From positions 1 through 39,017 of the forward strand of contig CAYRJA010000018.1 in NCBI GenBank assembly GCA_964424455.1: a stretch of DNA of 39,017 nucleotides. Reading direction: 5' to 3'. Source of the DNA: CAYRJA01 sp964424455. Its GTDB lineage: Bacteria > Bacteroidota > Bacteroidia > Chitinophagales > UBA10324. Shown here piece after piece: positions 18,601-27,200 of this stretch. Below the pieces are notes generated by a model. The model was not told where the DNA came from and did no database searches. It worked only from the letters and a program-made list of their open reading frames with translations. A program made the position numbers and the translations under genes. The number at the start of each line of letters is the position of its first letter. Positions within the stretch are counted from its first letter, which is position 1.

Positions 18601-20645
18601 AATTAAACGGAAATGGAGATCAAACTTTAAGAGGAGGAACAACTCCGGTTTATTACAATGTAAAAATTTCAGGAACTAATACATTAGGAACAAATAAAAA
18701 GAATATCACATCTTCATTGGTTATTAATAATAATCTGGAAGTAACGGAAAACGGAATATTTGATACTGATGTAAATGGTATTACAGGTAACGCCGGTCTT
18801 ACAATGAGCAGTAACGGCAGATGGAGAATTTCAAAAACGTCTAATACAACTTTACCCGAGTTATTAGGAATCTCCACACCTTATTCATTAACAGGGGGAA
18901 CATTTGAATTGTATGGATCTGTATCGGGCGGAAGTTATGTGCCACAATTGATTCGTGGGACAGCCAATAATGCTAATATAACTTATTACAATGTTGTAAT
19001 AAATGCTTCGTCAATGAATACTGATAATGGAAATGTCGGAGCACAGGCAAGTTTTTCTGTTACAAACAGTTTGACTGTAAACAGTCCGGCTATCTTAATA
19101 CTCGGTGTTACAGATTATGTAGAAGGGGGTGGTTCATTTACTATTAACAATAATGCCGGATTATATTATGGTAATGTGAATGGAATAAAGACCGGTAGTG
19201 GAACAGTGCGCGCAACAGACGGTAATGTTTTAGTAACAGGAACGAAAAGTTTTGGATTAGCAACTTATGGATTTGTAAGCACCAACACTACAATGGAATC
19301 CGGCAACGGATTACCGGACACTGTTAAAAATTTATATGTATTGAAGACAGACGCATCTCACATAGTAAATCTTACAAATGATGTTACAATAAATGATACA
19401 TTGGCATTATCAAAAGGAATAATTACAACCGGAACAAAGAAAGTGATTGTAGCAGATACGGCTGCATCGAGTATTATAGCTCTTGGAACTAATATCGGTA
19501 CAAATTATACAAATAGTTACATCAATGGAAACCTGACGCGTTATTTCAGAGATAGTTCTTCGCTTACATATTATTTCCCTGTTGGCAATGCTACCAAAGG
19601 AAGATTAGCAACGGTTAAGTCAAATTATCTGTCCGGTAAAACAGGTCAAAATCCTTATGGTATCCGCAAGTTCAATGCCTCCTTTAAAAACGGACCGGTA
19701 GCGACAGGTGGTTTTCAATCAGATCAATATATGAGTGCATGGGAAACAAGTATTCCCGGAGTTCCTCATACTCCTTACAAGCGTATGCGCGATGAAGGAA
19801 CGTGGATTATAGAACCTGATTCATTAGCAACACAGGGATCTTATGATATCAGTCTTTTCTTCAATGGCTTTACTTCGCCTGCTGCTTTAAAGGACAATCA
19901 ATTCGGGATTCTGAAAAGAGATGTTGGCTCTACCACCTTTGCAGACTGGAAGCCGGCTGGAGGGACCTTGAGTAGTGCAAGCGGACCGGGAAGATTGGAA
20001 TCCAATGGATATGCACTTCGTAAAGGATTAAGTTCATTCTCTGAATTTGGTATTGGCGAAACGGACAATCTGCTGCCGATTCAATTGACAACATTCACAG
20101 TTGAAAAATGCAACGATGATTTGGATGCATTGCTGAAATGGAATACAGCGAGCGAATTAAACAACGACCGCTTCGATGTGGAGCTTGCACTTGACATCAA
20201 AGGAGAACTCACCTTTTCAAAAATTGGAGAAGTAAAAGGAACCGGGACTTCAACAGCCGAGAATAACTACAGTTTTATAGACAGGCAGTTGGATAAATCG
20301 GGAAATCGCTACTATCGTTTGAAGCAGATTGATTTTGATGGCAGCTATGAATTCACGGAAGTCAGAGTATTGAATTTCAATACCACAAAACTGGAAGTTT
20401 CCACTTTATATCCGAATCCGACGGATGCGATGCTGAATTTTATAGTTTCAGCGCCTTATGACAAGTCTGTTACAATTTCAGTTACCAATATTATAGGGCA
20501 GGAAGTATTTTTTAGCAGAGAAGAACTGATGAAAGGCGTAACCACCCTGCGTTTTGATGTGAGCACATTGGCACAGGGAGTTTACTTCCTGAATGTGAAA
20601 GACGGTAGAGATGTAAATATTCACAGGAAGTTCGAGAAATTCTAA
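12678..20645 (+). CDS. Giant multidomain secreted surface protein, T9SS type A
   Basis: 2655 residues, rich in Ser, Thr, Gly and Asn. The signal peptide spans residues 1-23 (FAGILFSNFSFG). A lectin/LamG-like beta domain lies at about 30-245 (IEMDELRIGTTW), followed at 250-400 by a beta domain whose pattern recurs at about 1130-1300. A choice-of-anchor-like Ig segment lies near 405-520. Fibronectin type III-like domains are at about 520-745 and 885-1125, with a jelly-roll-like segment (750-880, ending IDDLNWTC) between them. A long Asn/Thr/Gly-rich part (1420-2280) looks like a beta-helix and contains two related copies of SLTGGTxELxG (near 1970 and 2075). Residues 2472-2570 (WNTASELNNDRFDVEL, NRYYRLKQIDFDGSYEF) are the common pre-sorting beta domain, and 2574-2655 (LYPNPTDAML) the type A sorting signal. 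An adhesin or matrix role is likely; no catalytic motif was seen. A perfect palindromic terminator follows. Confidence 0.92.
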   Translation: MKNFLQFSLLIFAGILFSNFSFGQATLPHHDPLNYTVSQGLQSQTGWTSLNSGDDLLIASGNLSSNSLPASSGNKVTFDGSGIDAAKLFTQQTSGTTYFSFLMNITSLGSLNTTGGYFTGFTEGTTNTFGATVWTRSDGSGFDIGINPKTTAANTVWTSGTTSINTTIFVVISYQIVSGTTNDVVKLWINPATGGSEPSATLSATNGLTDLANINRILIRQDGASATPYIEMDELRIGTTWASVTPAPSTTVTQLTNGIASSPLTASATNKAVLGFSISSTGTPNLTAFNVATSTTSVSKFTNIKLYRSTDNDYSTSGDNTEITGITINQTATQLQFSGLTEALSSSAKNYFVVVDIHSSVSGSTPSVEPSLTNSNVTVSAGTVNSFTLTGTDYSFSGSGSPTLTPGSLTAFGSQCINSTYGPNSFSLSGSNLDNSSITVGPLTGFTFATTSGGSYGSSITLTTSGTDYTYGSGSLTGCTIYVKFNPTAVQSYGGTGSSGISISGGGASTVYTDCTGSGVNTSPSVTTPTSSSVTTTTATLGGNITSIGCSNATERGVYWSTTNGFTPPGQGTKVYSSGSFGTGVFTESVTGLPSGTTIYYRAFATNNGGNGFTSQSSFTTLKTEPTNYPTSLSCGTTTTTTIPLTWTDATGTTTPDGYLIKWSSTSYAAITAPSDGTSESDALGSSSSGTKNIGQGTQVYTVGSGTSLTSGTTYYIKVWSYTNSGSSIDYKTSSEPQTSCATLSGPCHTENFSGIGSSSTYGTRNWTGEGGSWSATDAREDQTITGKAITVRSGTLTSPTFTDGVGSITVSAKFPFSESSGDLVFKVNGNTVGTILYSDMNGSTPITKTFNGVNVGGNSVITAVSSGARYTIDDLNWTCYTPCTAPTAASSVSASNPTTDGFDVGWTAGGGDGTMIVVTSGTVAAPVSGTTYTANTSWASAGQINTNNRVVFRSSGSSVTGITGLNTETQYTITAYEYYNTDVCYNLTSPPSNTKWTLSSEPNSHAASFTSTPVEYNKIDLSFSAASTITNADGYIIIQKTGSAPTGTPTDATGYTVGNTIGDATVAAIITSSSATSTSVTGLTGSTNYYFMLIPFNWNGANSPTYNYRTAATIPVTNATTLVTPAMTSDIIFNSSSPSSQNQNIAYIDYQGTTLTNTGTGTNGSIGVMGITVRDFGGDALPTILTGITFSVTNVANIRSARMFNGNSPIGSAVAVNGSSPIVFTGLSESCTNNSTLALNLRVTFLSTVTDKHKMVFTITSATAATGSTSSLFAAADAGGAVSENTGGDINRIQVTADRLGFVTQPVQTAVNASMSAVTVEGKDALGNRDLDYTGSIDITSDGTMSPTPRNATASSGLATWSTGNGNAIIHTALATGRQLTATTTGLGYSNTATSNLFNIDNTPGNSYRTTSAGTWKSDGSGTATWERLISGVWTSNSSPSFSSSNNIYIRHYVSITGSASPYNVIIENNGKLTNSSSCTYGTSLLVQKGGILQVNASLTVSGIFEVEDSAYVNINFEFGTPSSSIWSGTENFHPKSFIVFQDWDCANDDLISSNTVITTNAYNGYTAAFGNVILDFESNLGSSDDWIMLTSGTNINLAHGNLIFRSNAAANLADMRISTTGTVTSGIGGDFIVEDTYIGAVFINFKTSGTLDFTIKGNMQLDAGTTRIMAGSVDGSSSTVTVEGNINITSSAVLDMNSTSAEGPPPPIAILNLKGDLTVSSGGLLQNSNDKNLGLFNFSGTGDGSSSNLTQTIDVASTSSNENRYVKFSVKKGAYVQQISRDFELGTNSGLVVDSAGVYDFGFNGSTALLVKNSGSQTGAYFTSSQSSTLKITSPDGISTTTGVGNVQIAAANRTYTKPAIYWYIGKENQLMGNVITTGGNTNNSIIAELTNNSTTLTPNNNIGISNTASPFDALGGRLDIRKGVVIETSSATIVGSGRLVMTDGTFRTSVLSTTLPQLSNYSNYSLTGGTVELNGNGDQTLRGGTTPVYYNVKISGTNTLGTNKKNITSSLVINNNLEVTENGIFDTDVNGITGNAGLTMSSNGRWRISKTSNTTLPELLGISTPYSLTGGTFELYGSVSGGSYVPQLIRGTANNANITYYNVVINASSMNTDNGNVGAQASFSVTNSLTVNSPAILILGVTDYVEGGGSFTINNNAGLYYGNVNGIKTGSGTVRATDGNVLVTGTKSFGLATYGFVSTNTTMESGNGLPDTVKNLYVLKTDASHIVNLTNDVTINDTLALSKGIITTGTKKVIVADTAASSIIALGTNIGTNYTNSYINGNLTRYFRDSSSLTYYFPVGNATKGRLATVKSNYLSGKTGQNPYGIRKFNASFKNGPVATGGFQSDQYMSAWETSIPGVPHTPYKRMRDEGTWIIEPDSLATQGSYDISLFFNGFTSPAALKDNQFGILKRDVGSTTFADWKPAGGTLSSASGPGRLESNGYALRKGLSSFSEFGIGETDNLLPIQLTTFTVEKCNDDLDALLKWNTASELNNDRFDVELALDIKGELTFSKIGEVKGTGTSTAENNYSFIDRQLDKSGNRYYRLKQIDFDGSYEFTEVRVLNFNTTKLEVSTLYPNPTDAMLNFIVSAPYDKSVTISVTNIIGQEVFFSREELMKGVTTLRFDVSTLAQGVYFLNVKDGRDVNIHRKFEKF

Positions 20646-20662
20646 ACCAAAACCCTCTTGTG

Positions 20663-20696
20663 ATGCGAGCGCCCCGATAAATCGGGGCGCTCGCAT
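20663..20696. terminator. Perfect GC-rich palindromic terminator
   Basis: ATGCGAGCGCCCCGAT (20663-20678) and ATCGGGGCGCTCGCAT (20681-20696) are exact reverse complements of 16 bases separated by AA. On the plus strand the stem is followed by TTTAT. It lies 18 bases after the stop of the giant gene and is far more GC-rich than its surroundings. It could work in both directions. Similar CCCCGAT...ATCGGGG palindromes are, from memory, scattered between genes in many Bacteroidota. Confidence 0.85.
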
Positions 20697-20698
20697 TT

Positions 20699-20935
20699 AT
20701 GAGAATATGTAAAGAAAAAAATAGAAAGAGGCACCTTCGTAAAAACCATATTCATGCAGTTATTCATTATCAGGCACTTCACACAAGTCCATATTATAAA
20801 GACAAGTATGATGGAGAAGAATTGAAATGGGCTGACTATTATTCTGATAATTTACTCCGGTTACCGATGTATTATGAACTTCAGGAAAGTCAAGTCAAAT
20901 TTATCTGTAATAAAGTGAAATCATATTATCAATAG
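20699..20935 (+). pseudogene. 3' remnant of a DegT/DnrJ-family nucleotide-sugar aminotransferase
   Basis: The 78 codons read HAVIHYQALHTSPYYKDKY, then LLRLPMYYELQESQVKFI, ending KVKSYYQ. This matches the last ~70 residues of WecE/FdtB-type PLP-dependent aminotransferases (family pattern HAVFHY.PLH.SP, LVRLPL.Y.L), which make dTDP-4-amino-dideoxy sugars for surface polysaccharides. The family is about 370-390 residues, so roughly the first 300, including the PLP lysine and cofactor site, are missing. The open frame begins right after the palindromic terminator and upstream of that the frame has no related sequence. It is therefore a truncated, presumably dead gene end lying between the terminator and tRNA-Pro. 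Translation from ATG 20699 is possible but the product could not be an active transaminase. Confidence 0.75.
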
Positions 20936-20975
20936 CGGACACAAAAAAATTCAATCTTATTTCAATTTTGAAAAT

Positions 20976-20983
20976 TAACTTTG
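20976..20983 (+). promoter_or_regulatory. Candidate -7 element of tRNA-Pro
   Basis: TAACTTTG matches TAnnTTTG exactly and ends 10 bases before the first base of mature tRNA-Pro, as expected for a short-leader tRNA gene. No TTG is present at the normal -33 distance (the nearest, at 20968, is too close), so the promoter is incomplete by consensus. Confidence 0.45.
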
Positions 20984-20993
20984 CATTTTCTTT

Positions 20994-21067
20994 CGGGGTG
21001 TGGCGCAGTTGGCTAGCGTATCAGCATGGGGTGCTGGGGGTCGCCGGTTCGAGTCCGGCCACCCCGA
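20994..21067 (+). tRNA. tRNA-Pro (anticodon GGG)
   Basis: The acceptor stem CGGGGTG (20994-21000) pairs with CACCCCG (21060-21066), with discriminator A at 21067. The anticodon stem TCAGC/GCTGG (one T-G pair) encloses the loop ATGGGGT, giving anticodon GGG. The T arm has the GGTTCGAGTCC pattern. No CCA is encoded; the next bases are CAA. The gene stands alone between an aminotransferase remnant and the promoter of the giant repeat protein. Confidence 0.95.
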
Positions 21068-21194
21068 CAAAGAAAAGAAGTTGTCTATACCTTTGAATAA
21101 TTATAAAAGGATTGAAGCAGCACTTTTACTAAAATGGCTGTATATAAAAAGTGGCAGAAATCCAACTTTAGTTGGTATAATAAGATCATAAAAG

Positions 21195-21224
21195 TTGATA
21201 GATAACCTTTTTTTATTACCTTTG
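21195..21224 (+). promoter_or_regulatory. Consensus Bacteroidota promoter of the giant Ig-repeat gene
   Basis: TTG (21195-21197), a 19-base spacer and TACCTTTG (21217-21224) form a full match to the -33/-7 TTG...TAnnTTTG promoter. The predicted start near 21230 leaves about 58 bases of leader before the TTG start codon at 21288. It is the best promoter match found in the window. Confidence 0.65.
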
Positions 21225-21287
21225 GAAATGTTATGATGAATAATCACCATTCTACAGAGGGTGTAATTTTAATAGAGAATAGAAATT

Positions 21288-24200
21288 TTGAATAAACTTA
21301 CTTACATTCTTTTTCTAAGTATTATTTTTCAGGGAATAAGCAATGGGATATTTGCTCCTATTGCCTTATGCGCACCTCCGCCACCAATCATTGGAACACA
21401 GCCGCCAAGTTTAACTGCTTGTAACAATAGTTACACTCATTTTCCTGTCTATGTTAATCCTGGCTCAACTACTGGCACAGTTACCTATAAATGGTATGTG
21501 AATAAAAATGATGGTAATGGATGGGTGCCATTAACTGATGGGGGTGTTTATGTAGGAACAAGTAATTATGATTTAGTCGTAGGCAACACAATAATAGGTT
21601 TTCCGATTACTTATACAATGAATGGTTATCAATACCGTGCTGAAATAACAGATGCTACAGGTACTACCATATCAAATGCTGCTACGCTTACTGTACCCAA
21701 GCCNNNNNNNNNNTACTAAAGATGTATCTGATTCAGCTCTCATATGTGAAGGCAAAGATTTATGTCTTACCATGGACGGAATCTGTACAGGAGGGGAAAC
21801 ACCGACATTTCAATGGGTTAAATCTGAATCTGCAGGGTGGCAAATCCTTTTAGATGATGGATCAATGGGGACATTTTATTCAGGCGCTAAATCACGGACT
21901 CTGTGTATTAATGATATAATAAAAGCTACACCTCCGGCAGGTGTGTTTCAATATTATAAGGGTGCAGTTGTTTGTGGAGGCTGTAATACTTATACAAGGC
22001 AGGTTCAATTATATATCAGCAAAGGGGTTTTTGTTACAAAACAGCCGGTAAGTGATACTATTTGCGAAGGCGCTACTGCAAATTTTAATGTGACAGCTAC
22101 AGGCGAGCTTTTAAAGTACAGATGGCAGGTAAACCCTAAGACCGGAACATTTGGAGATGTATCTAATTCAGGAGTTTATTCAGGTGCAAATACCGCAACT
22201 TTAAAAATAACCAATGTCCCGATTTCAATGGATGGATATGAATATAAGTGTATAGTTTATAATGACAGTTGTGGAGATAATACATCGCTAGCGGCTAAAC
22301 TAACAGTTACCCCAATGACTACAGTGTCTGTTTCTATTTCACCGGCTAACGTTTCAATATGTCCCGGGGCATGGCAGAATTTTACTGCAGCACCTGTGAA
22401 TGGAGGATCTAATCCGCTTTACAGGTGGAAAAGAAACGGATTTGTTATAACAGGAGCTACTAATAATACTTACGGCAATAACAATTTCATTAATGGAGAT
22501 AAAATTACTTGTGAAATTACCTCGAGTTTAACAGGATGTGTTACTCCGGGATATGTTGCTTCTAATATTTGCACAGTAACAGTAGCAGCCAGTCAGACAG
22601 CGGCAGTTGTAATTACTGCTACAGGTACTGCTATTTGTTCCGGTACATTAGTTTGTTTTTCAGCTACTCCGACTTTACCGGGCACTGTACCCAAGTATCA
22701 ATGGAAACGAAACGGACTTAATATCGGTGGAGCTACTGATTTGGTTTATTGTATTTCATCGATGTTAGGGAGCAGTAATAGCATTTCGGTTGAGTTAACA
22801 TCAAATGACCCTTGTGTTTCGCCCAAAATAGTTCAATCCAATGGAATTAATGTTACTGTTACAGCCAATGCACCGGTAAGTGTCAGTATTTCCAACCCGG
22901 CTATTATTTGTTCGAGTGGAATGACTTCATTTACAGCAACTCCTGTAAACGGAGGTGTCCAGCCATTATATACATGGAAGAGAGGAGGAACTACCATTGT
23001 GAGTGGCTCAACTTCATCAATTGTGGATATTCCGAATCCGGTACAGGGAGAGAGTATTACAGTGGAAGTTACCTCAAGTGCGGGAGGATGTGTTACAAAT
23101 AACCCGGCAACTGCAAGTAAAACACTTACTGTAACACCAAGCACATCAGCATCAATATTGATTAGCGCAGCGCCTAATCCGGTATGTGCAGGAGGAACTG
23201 TTGTATTTAGTGCAACTCCTACAAATGGAGGGACAGGGGCTTTCCCAAAATATCAATGGATGAGTAAAGGTGCCCCAATCGCCGGCGCTACTCAGAGAAC
23301 CTATACAAAGGCTTTCTCGGCAGGCGACACAATTACTTGTGTGATGAATTCTAATTTTACTCCCTGTCTTGTAAATTCCACGGATACCTCGAATGTAATT
23401 GAAATAGCCGTTTTGCCGAATGTCACAGCTCAGGTAAGTATCAGCGCAAGCAAAACTACAATCTGTGCAAACGATGTAGTTGATTTTACAGCTACCCCAC
23501 AGAATCCCGGTAGTAGTCCTGTTTATAAATGGTATGTGAAAGGAGTACAGGACATGGGCGCTCCCAATTCTCCTTTTTATCAAAAAGCAGGATTGAAGAA
23601 TAATGATGATGTGCAGTGTATAATGACTTCAGATGAGAAATGTGTAATTGGTGGTTTAACGGTTTCTTCTAATAAGATTATAATAAATGTCACAACTAAC
23701 GTTGCAGCATCGGTAAGCATCAGTTCTCCTAATCCTTCTGTCTGCAGCGGAACTTCCATTTGCTTTACTGCCAAACCTGTAAACGGAGGGTCAACTCCCG
23801 GCTATCAGTGGTTGGACAATAATGGAATACCCATTAGCGGCGAAACCGATTCAGTATTCTGTAGCGCTAATCTTGTAACAGGCGACAATATTTCATGTGA
23901 AGTAACTTCCTCATTGGGTTGTGTCTCCAAACTCAAGGATACATCTAATCAGATTGCCGTTACAATAACTCCCGGCAGCGTGGCATCTATTTCAATTTCC
24001 GCAACAGATACAACGATTTGTCCAAATACAAACGTTGATTTTACTGCCGTATATCAGAATGGAGGATCAAATCCTTTATTACAGTGGCAGTTGAATGGAA
24101 TAGATATCCCGGGAGCAAATTCTGCTTCATTCAGTAAAGCAGATTTATTAGACAATGATGCTATTTCTTGTATCTTAATCTCTAATGCGCAATGCGTGAC

Positions 24201-27200
24201 AGGTTCACCGGATACTTCTGATGTAATTGTAATAAGGGTTCTTCCTAATGTAACCACTTCCATCAGTATTAGTCAACCACCGGCAAGTATTTGTTCGGGT
24301 ACGAATGTTAATTTTACTGCAACTCCGACTTATGGAGGACCCAAGCCAAAGTACCAGTGGCAACTAAACAATTTAGACATTCCAGGTGAAACCAATGCTA
24401 CATTTAGCAGCAATAATTTATCAAATAATGATAAGATTTCATGCGTATTGACTTCAAATGAACAATGTGTAATTGGTTCTCCAGCTACTTCCGTTCAGAT
24501 ACCTGTTACAGTAACTCAATCAGTTACACCTTCTGTAACTATTTCTACAACTACAGCTTTCCCCATTTGCGAAGGCACTCAGGTATGCTTTACCGCAAAT
24601 CCTTCCGGTGGAGGAAATGCCCCTACTTATGTATGGAGAGTGGATGGAGTTGATCAATCCGGTTCTAACAGCCAATCATTCTGCAAATCAGATTTACAAA
24701 AAGGACAGAAGGTAAGTGTAAAAATGACTTCTAACGCACAATGTGCTTCTCCATTGAATGTCAATTCCAATGAGATTACAGTTGATGTTAATCCGGTTCT
24801 GCCTGTTTCTGTAACAGTCAGTATTCCGTCAGATTCAATTTGTGCAGGAGCTAATGCAAGTTTCACAGCTATACCCGTTAATGGAGGAAATCCAACTTAT
24901 AAATGGTTTGTTAATGGACTGGCAGTTCCCGGAGGGTCAAATAGTGATATATACAACAGTACAGGATTAAATACAGGAGATGTGGTTTTGGTTGAATTAA
25001 CTTCAGATGAACAATGTGTAAGCGGATCGCCGACTGTTGATAGTGTTACAATGACCGTTATGAATACTGTCGGCGCTTCTGTGACAATAACAGGTACTCC
25101 CAATCCTGTATGCACAGGAAGTACAGTCAACTTTACAGCAACACCTGTAAATGGAGGATCCAAGCCAACCTATCAATGGAGGATAAACTCAACAGATATT
25201 TCAGGCGCTACAAATTCTATATTTTCACCAAATAATGTAAACAATGATGATACTGTAGATGTATTAATGACTTCAGACCTGTTGTGTGTAAATAATTCTC
25301 CTGCAAAATCTGATACAGTTATTGTAACAGTTCTGCCGGTTAATTCCGTTTCAGTAACTATAAGTGCTTCCGCAAATAATATTTGTGCAGGAACTCAGGT
25401 TTGCTTCACCGCCACTCCGGTTAATGAAGGCAGTTTACCTGTTTATCAATGGAAAGTGGGCAATGCTAATGCACCCGGAGGTGCAAACAGTACCACATAC
25501 TGTAGCTCAACATTAACGAATAACGAAGTAGTAACACTTGTAATGACTTCAGATGTTAATTGTCCTAATCCAGGAACAGGAATAGCGACATCTAATAGTG
25601 TTACAATGAAGGTAGTGACCAGTGTAGTTCCTTCAGTTTCTATTTCTTCATCCCCGTCTGTTATTTGTCCGAACACAACTGTTAGTTATACAGCAGCGCC
25701 TGTGAATGGAGGCACTCCGGACTATCAATGGTTCTTGAATAACACCCCAGTGGGTAGTAACAGTAATATTTACAATAATCCTGCTCCTCAGACTGATGAT
25801 TCTGTTTGGGTGGTAATGACACCAAATTCAGCTTGTGCAACACAAGCAACTGCTACCTCGGGAAAAATAAAAATAAATGTATTATCCGGTGTAAATGCAT
25901 CTGTGGCGATTTCTGCTTCTGCAACTCCTGTCTGTGAGGGGTTGCCTATTAATTTTACTACGACACCAACTAACGGAGGTACGCCAACTTATCAATGGAT
26001 AATTGATGGCGCAGCACCAAGCAACGGAGCTAATATAATTACGCGAATATTTTCTCCGGGAGATCATACTGTTTCAGTAATTATGACTTCTAATGCAGGG
26101 TGTGTTTTAAATTCACCCGTAACTTCCAGCACACTAACTGTTACAGTTATTCCAGTTAACAAAGTTTCAGTTTCAATCACAGGATCACCAACTGATATTT
26201 GTGAAGGTGATAATGTTACTTTCAGCGCTGTTCCGATAAATCCCGGAAGCAATCCGGTTTATCAGTGGTATATTAATCAAGCTAAGGTGGGTAAAGGGGG
26301 CAATACTTTTGATACCACCGGTTTGCAGAGTACGGATGTAGTCAAGGTGGAACTAACTTCAGACGAGACTTGCCCGGATCCTGTTCCTGCTGTTTCCAAT
26401 ACAGTTTCAATAAATGTTACAAAATATGTAACAGCAGGAGTGACTATTAGTACTGCTTCGACAACTGTTTGTGATGGATCGTCAGTAAATTTTTCGGCAG
26501 TTCCTGTGAATGGAGGCAATCCGACCTATAACTGGATGGTAAACGGAAGTCCGCTTTCTCCGCCTGTTACGGGATCAGTCTTTAATACCGGTTCGTTAGC
26601 AGACAAAGACGTTATTACTTGCGTAATGACTTCCGACCTTATGTGTGTGAATGGCTCGCCTGCAACTTCTGATTCCATATCAATAACAGTAAATCAGTTT
26701 GTTACTGTGTCAATTTCAATAAATAATTCTGTAAATAATATTTGTGAAGGGACAAATGTGGATTTTACCGCAACTCCGGTTAATGAAGGAGCTACGCCTA
26801 CTTATCAATGGCAGATAAATGGAGTAGATGTTCAGGGTGAAAATAATTTAACATTTAGCAGCACTAAATTGAAAAACGGAGATAGTGTTACATGCAAGCT
26901 AACATCAAGCATTCAATGTGCCAATGGCTCACCTGCCGTTTCCAATGGTATAGATATGATTATAAATCCTGTTACAACGGCATCTGTTACAATAACTGCT
27001 TCGTCTGTAATTATTTGTCCGGGAGCATCTGTTGATTTTACAGCTACTCCATCAAATGAAGGACAATCACCAACCTATCAATGGAAGTTGGATGGTGTAG
27101 ATATACAGGGAGCAACCAACTTAACATACAATATTCTGACACCTAAGGATGGTTCTGTAATCAGTTGTGAGATGACTTCAGATAAATTATGTGTAACAGG

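Noticed and set aside
21233..21295. A 20-codon leader ORF overlapping the start of the giant Ig-repeat gene
   Set aside because: It overlaps the TTG start and could suggest translational coupling, but it shows no attenuator structure or amino-acid run and is easily explained by chance.
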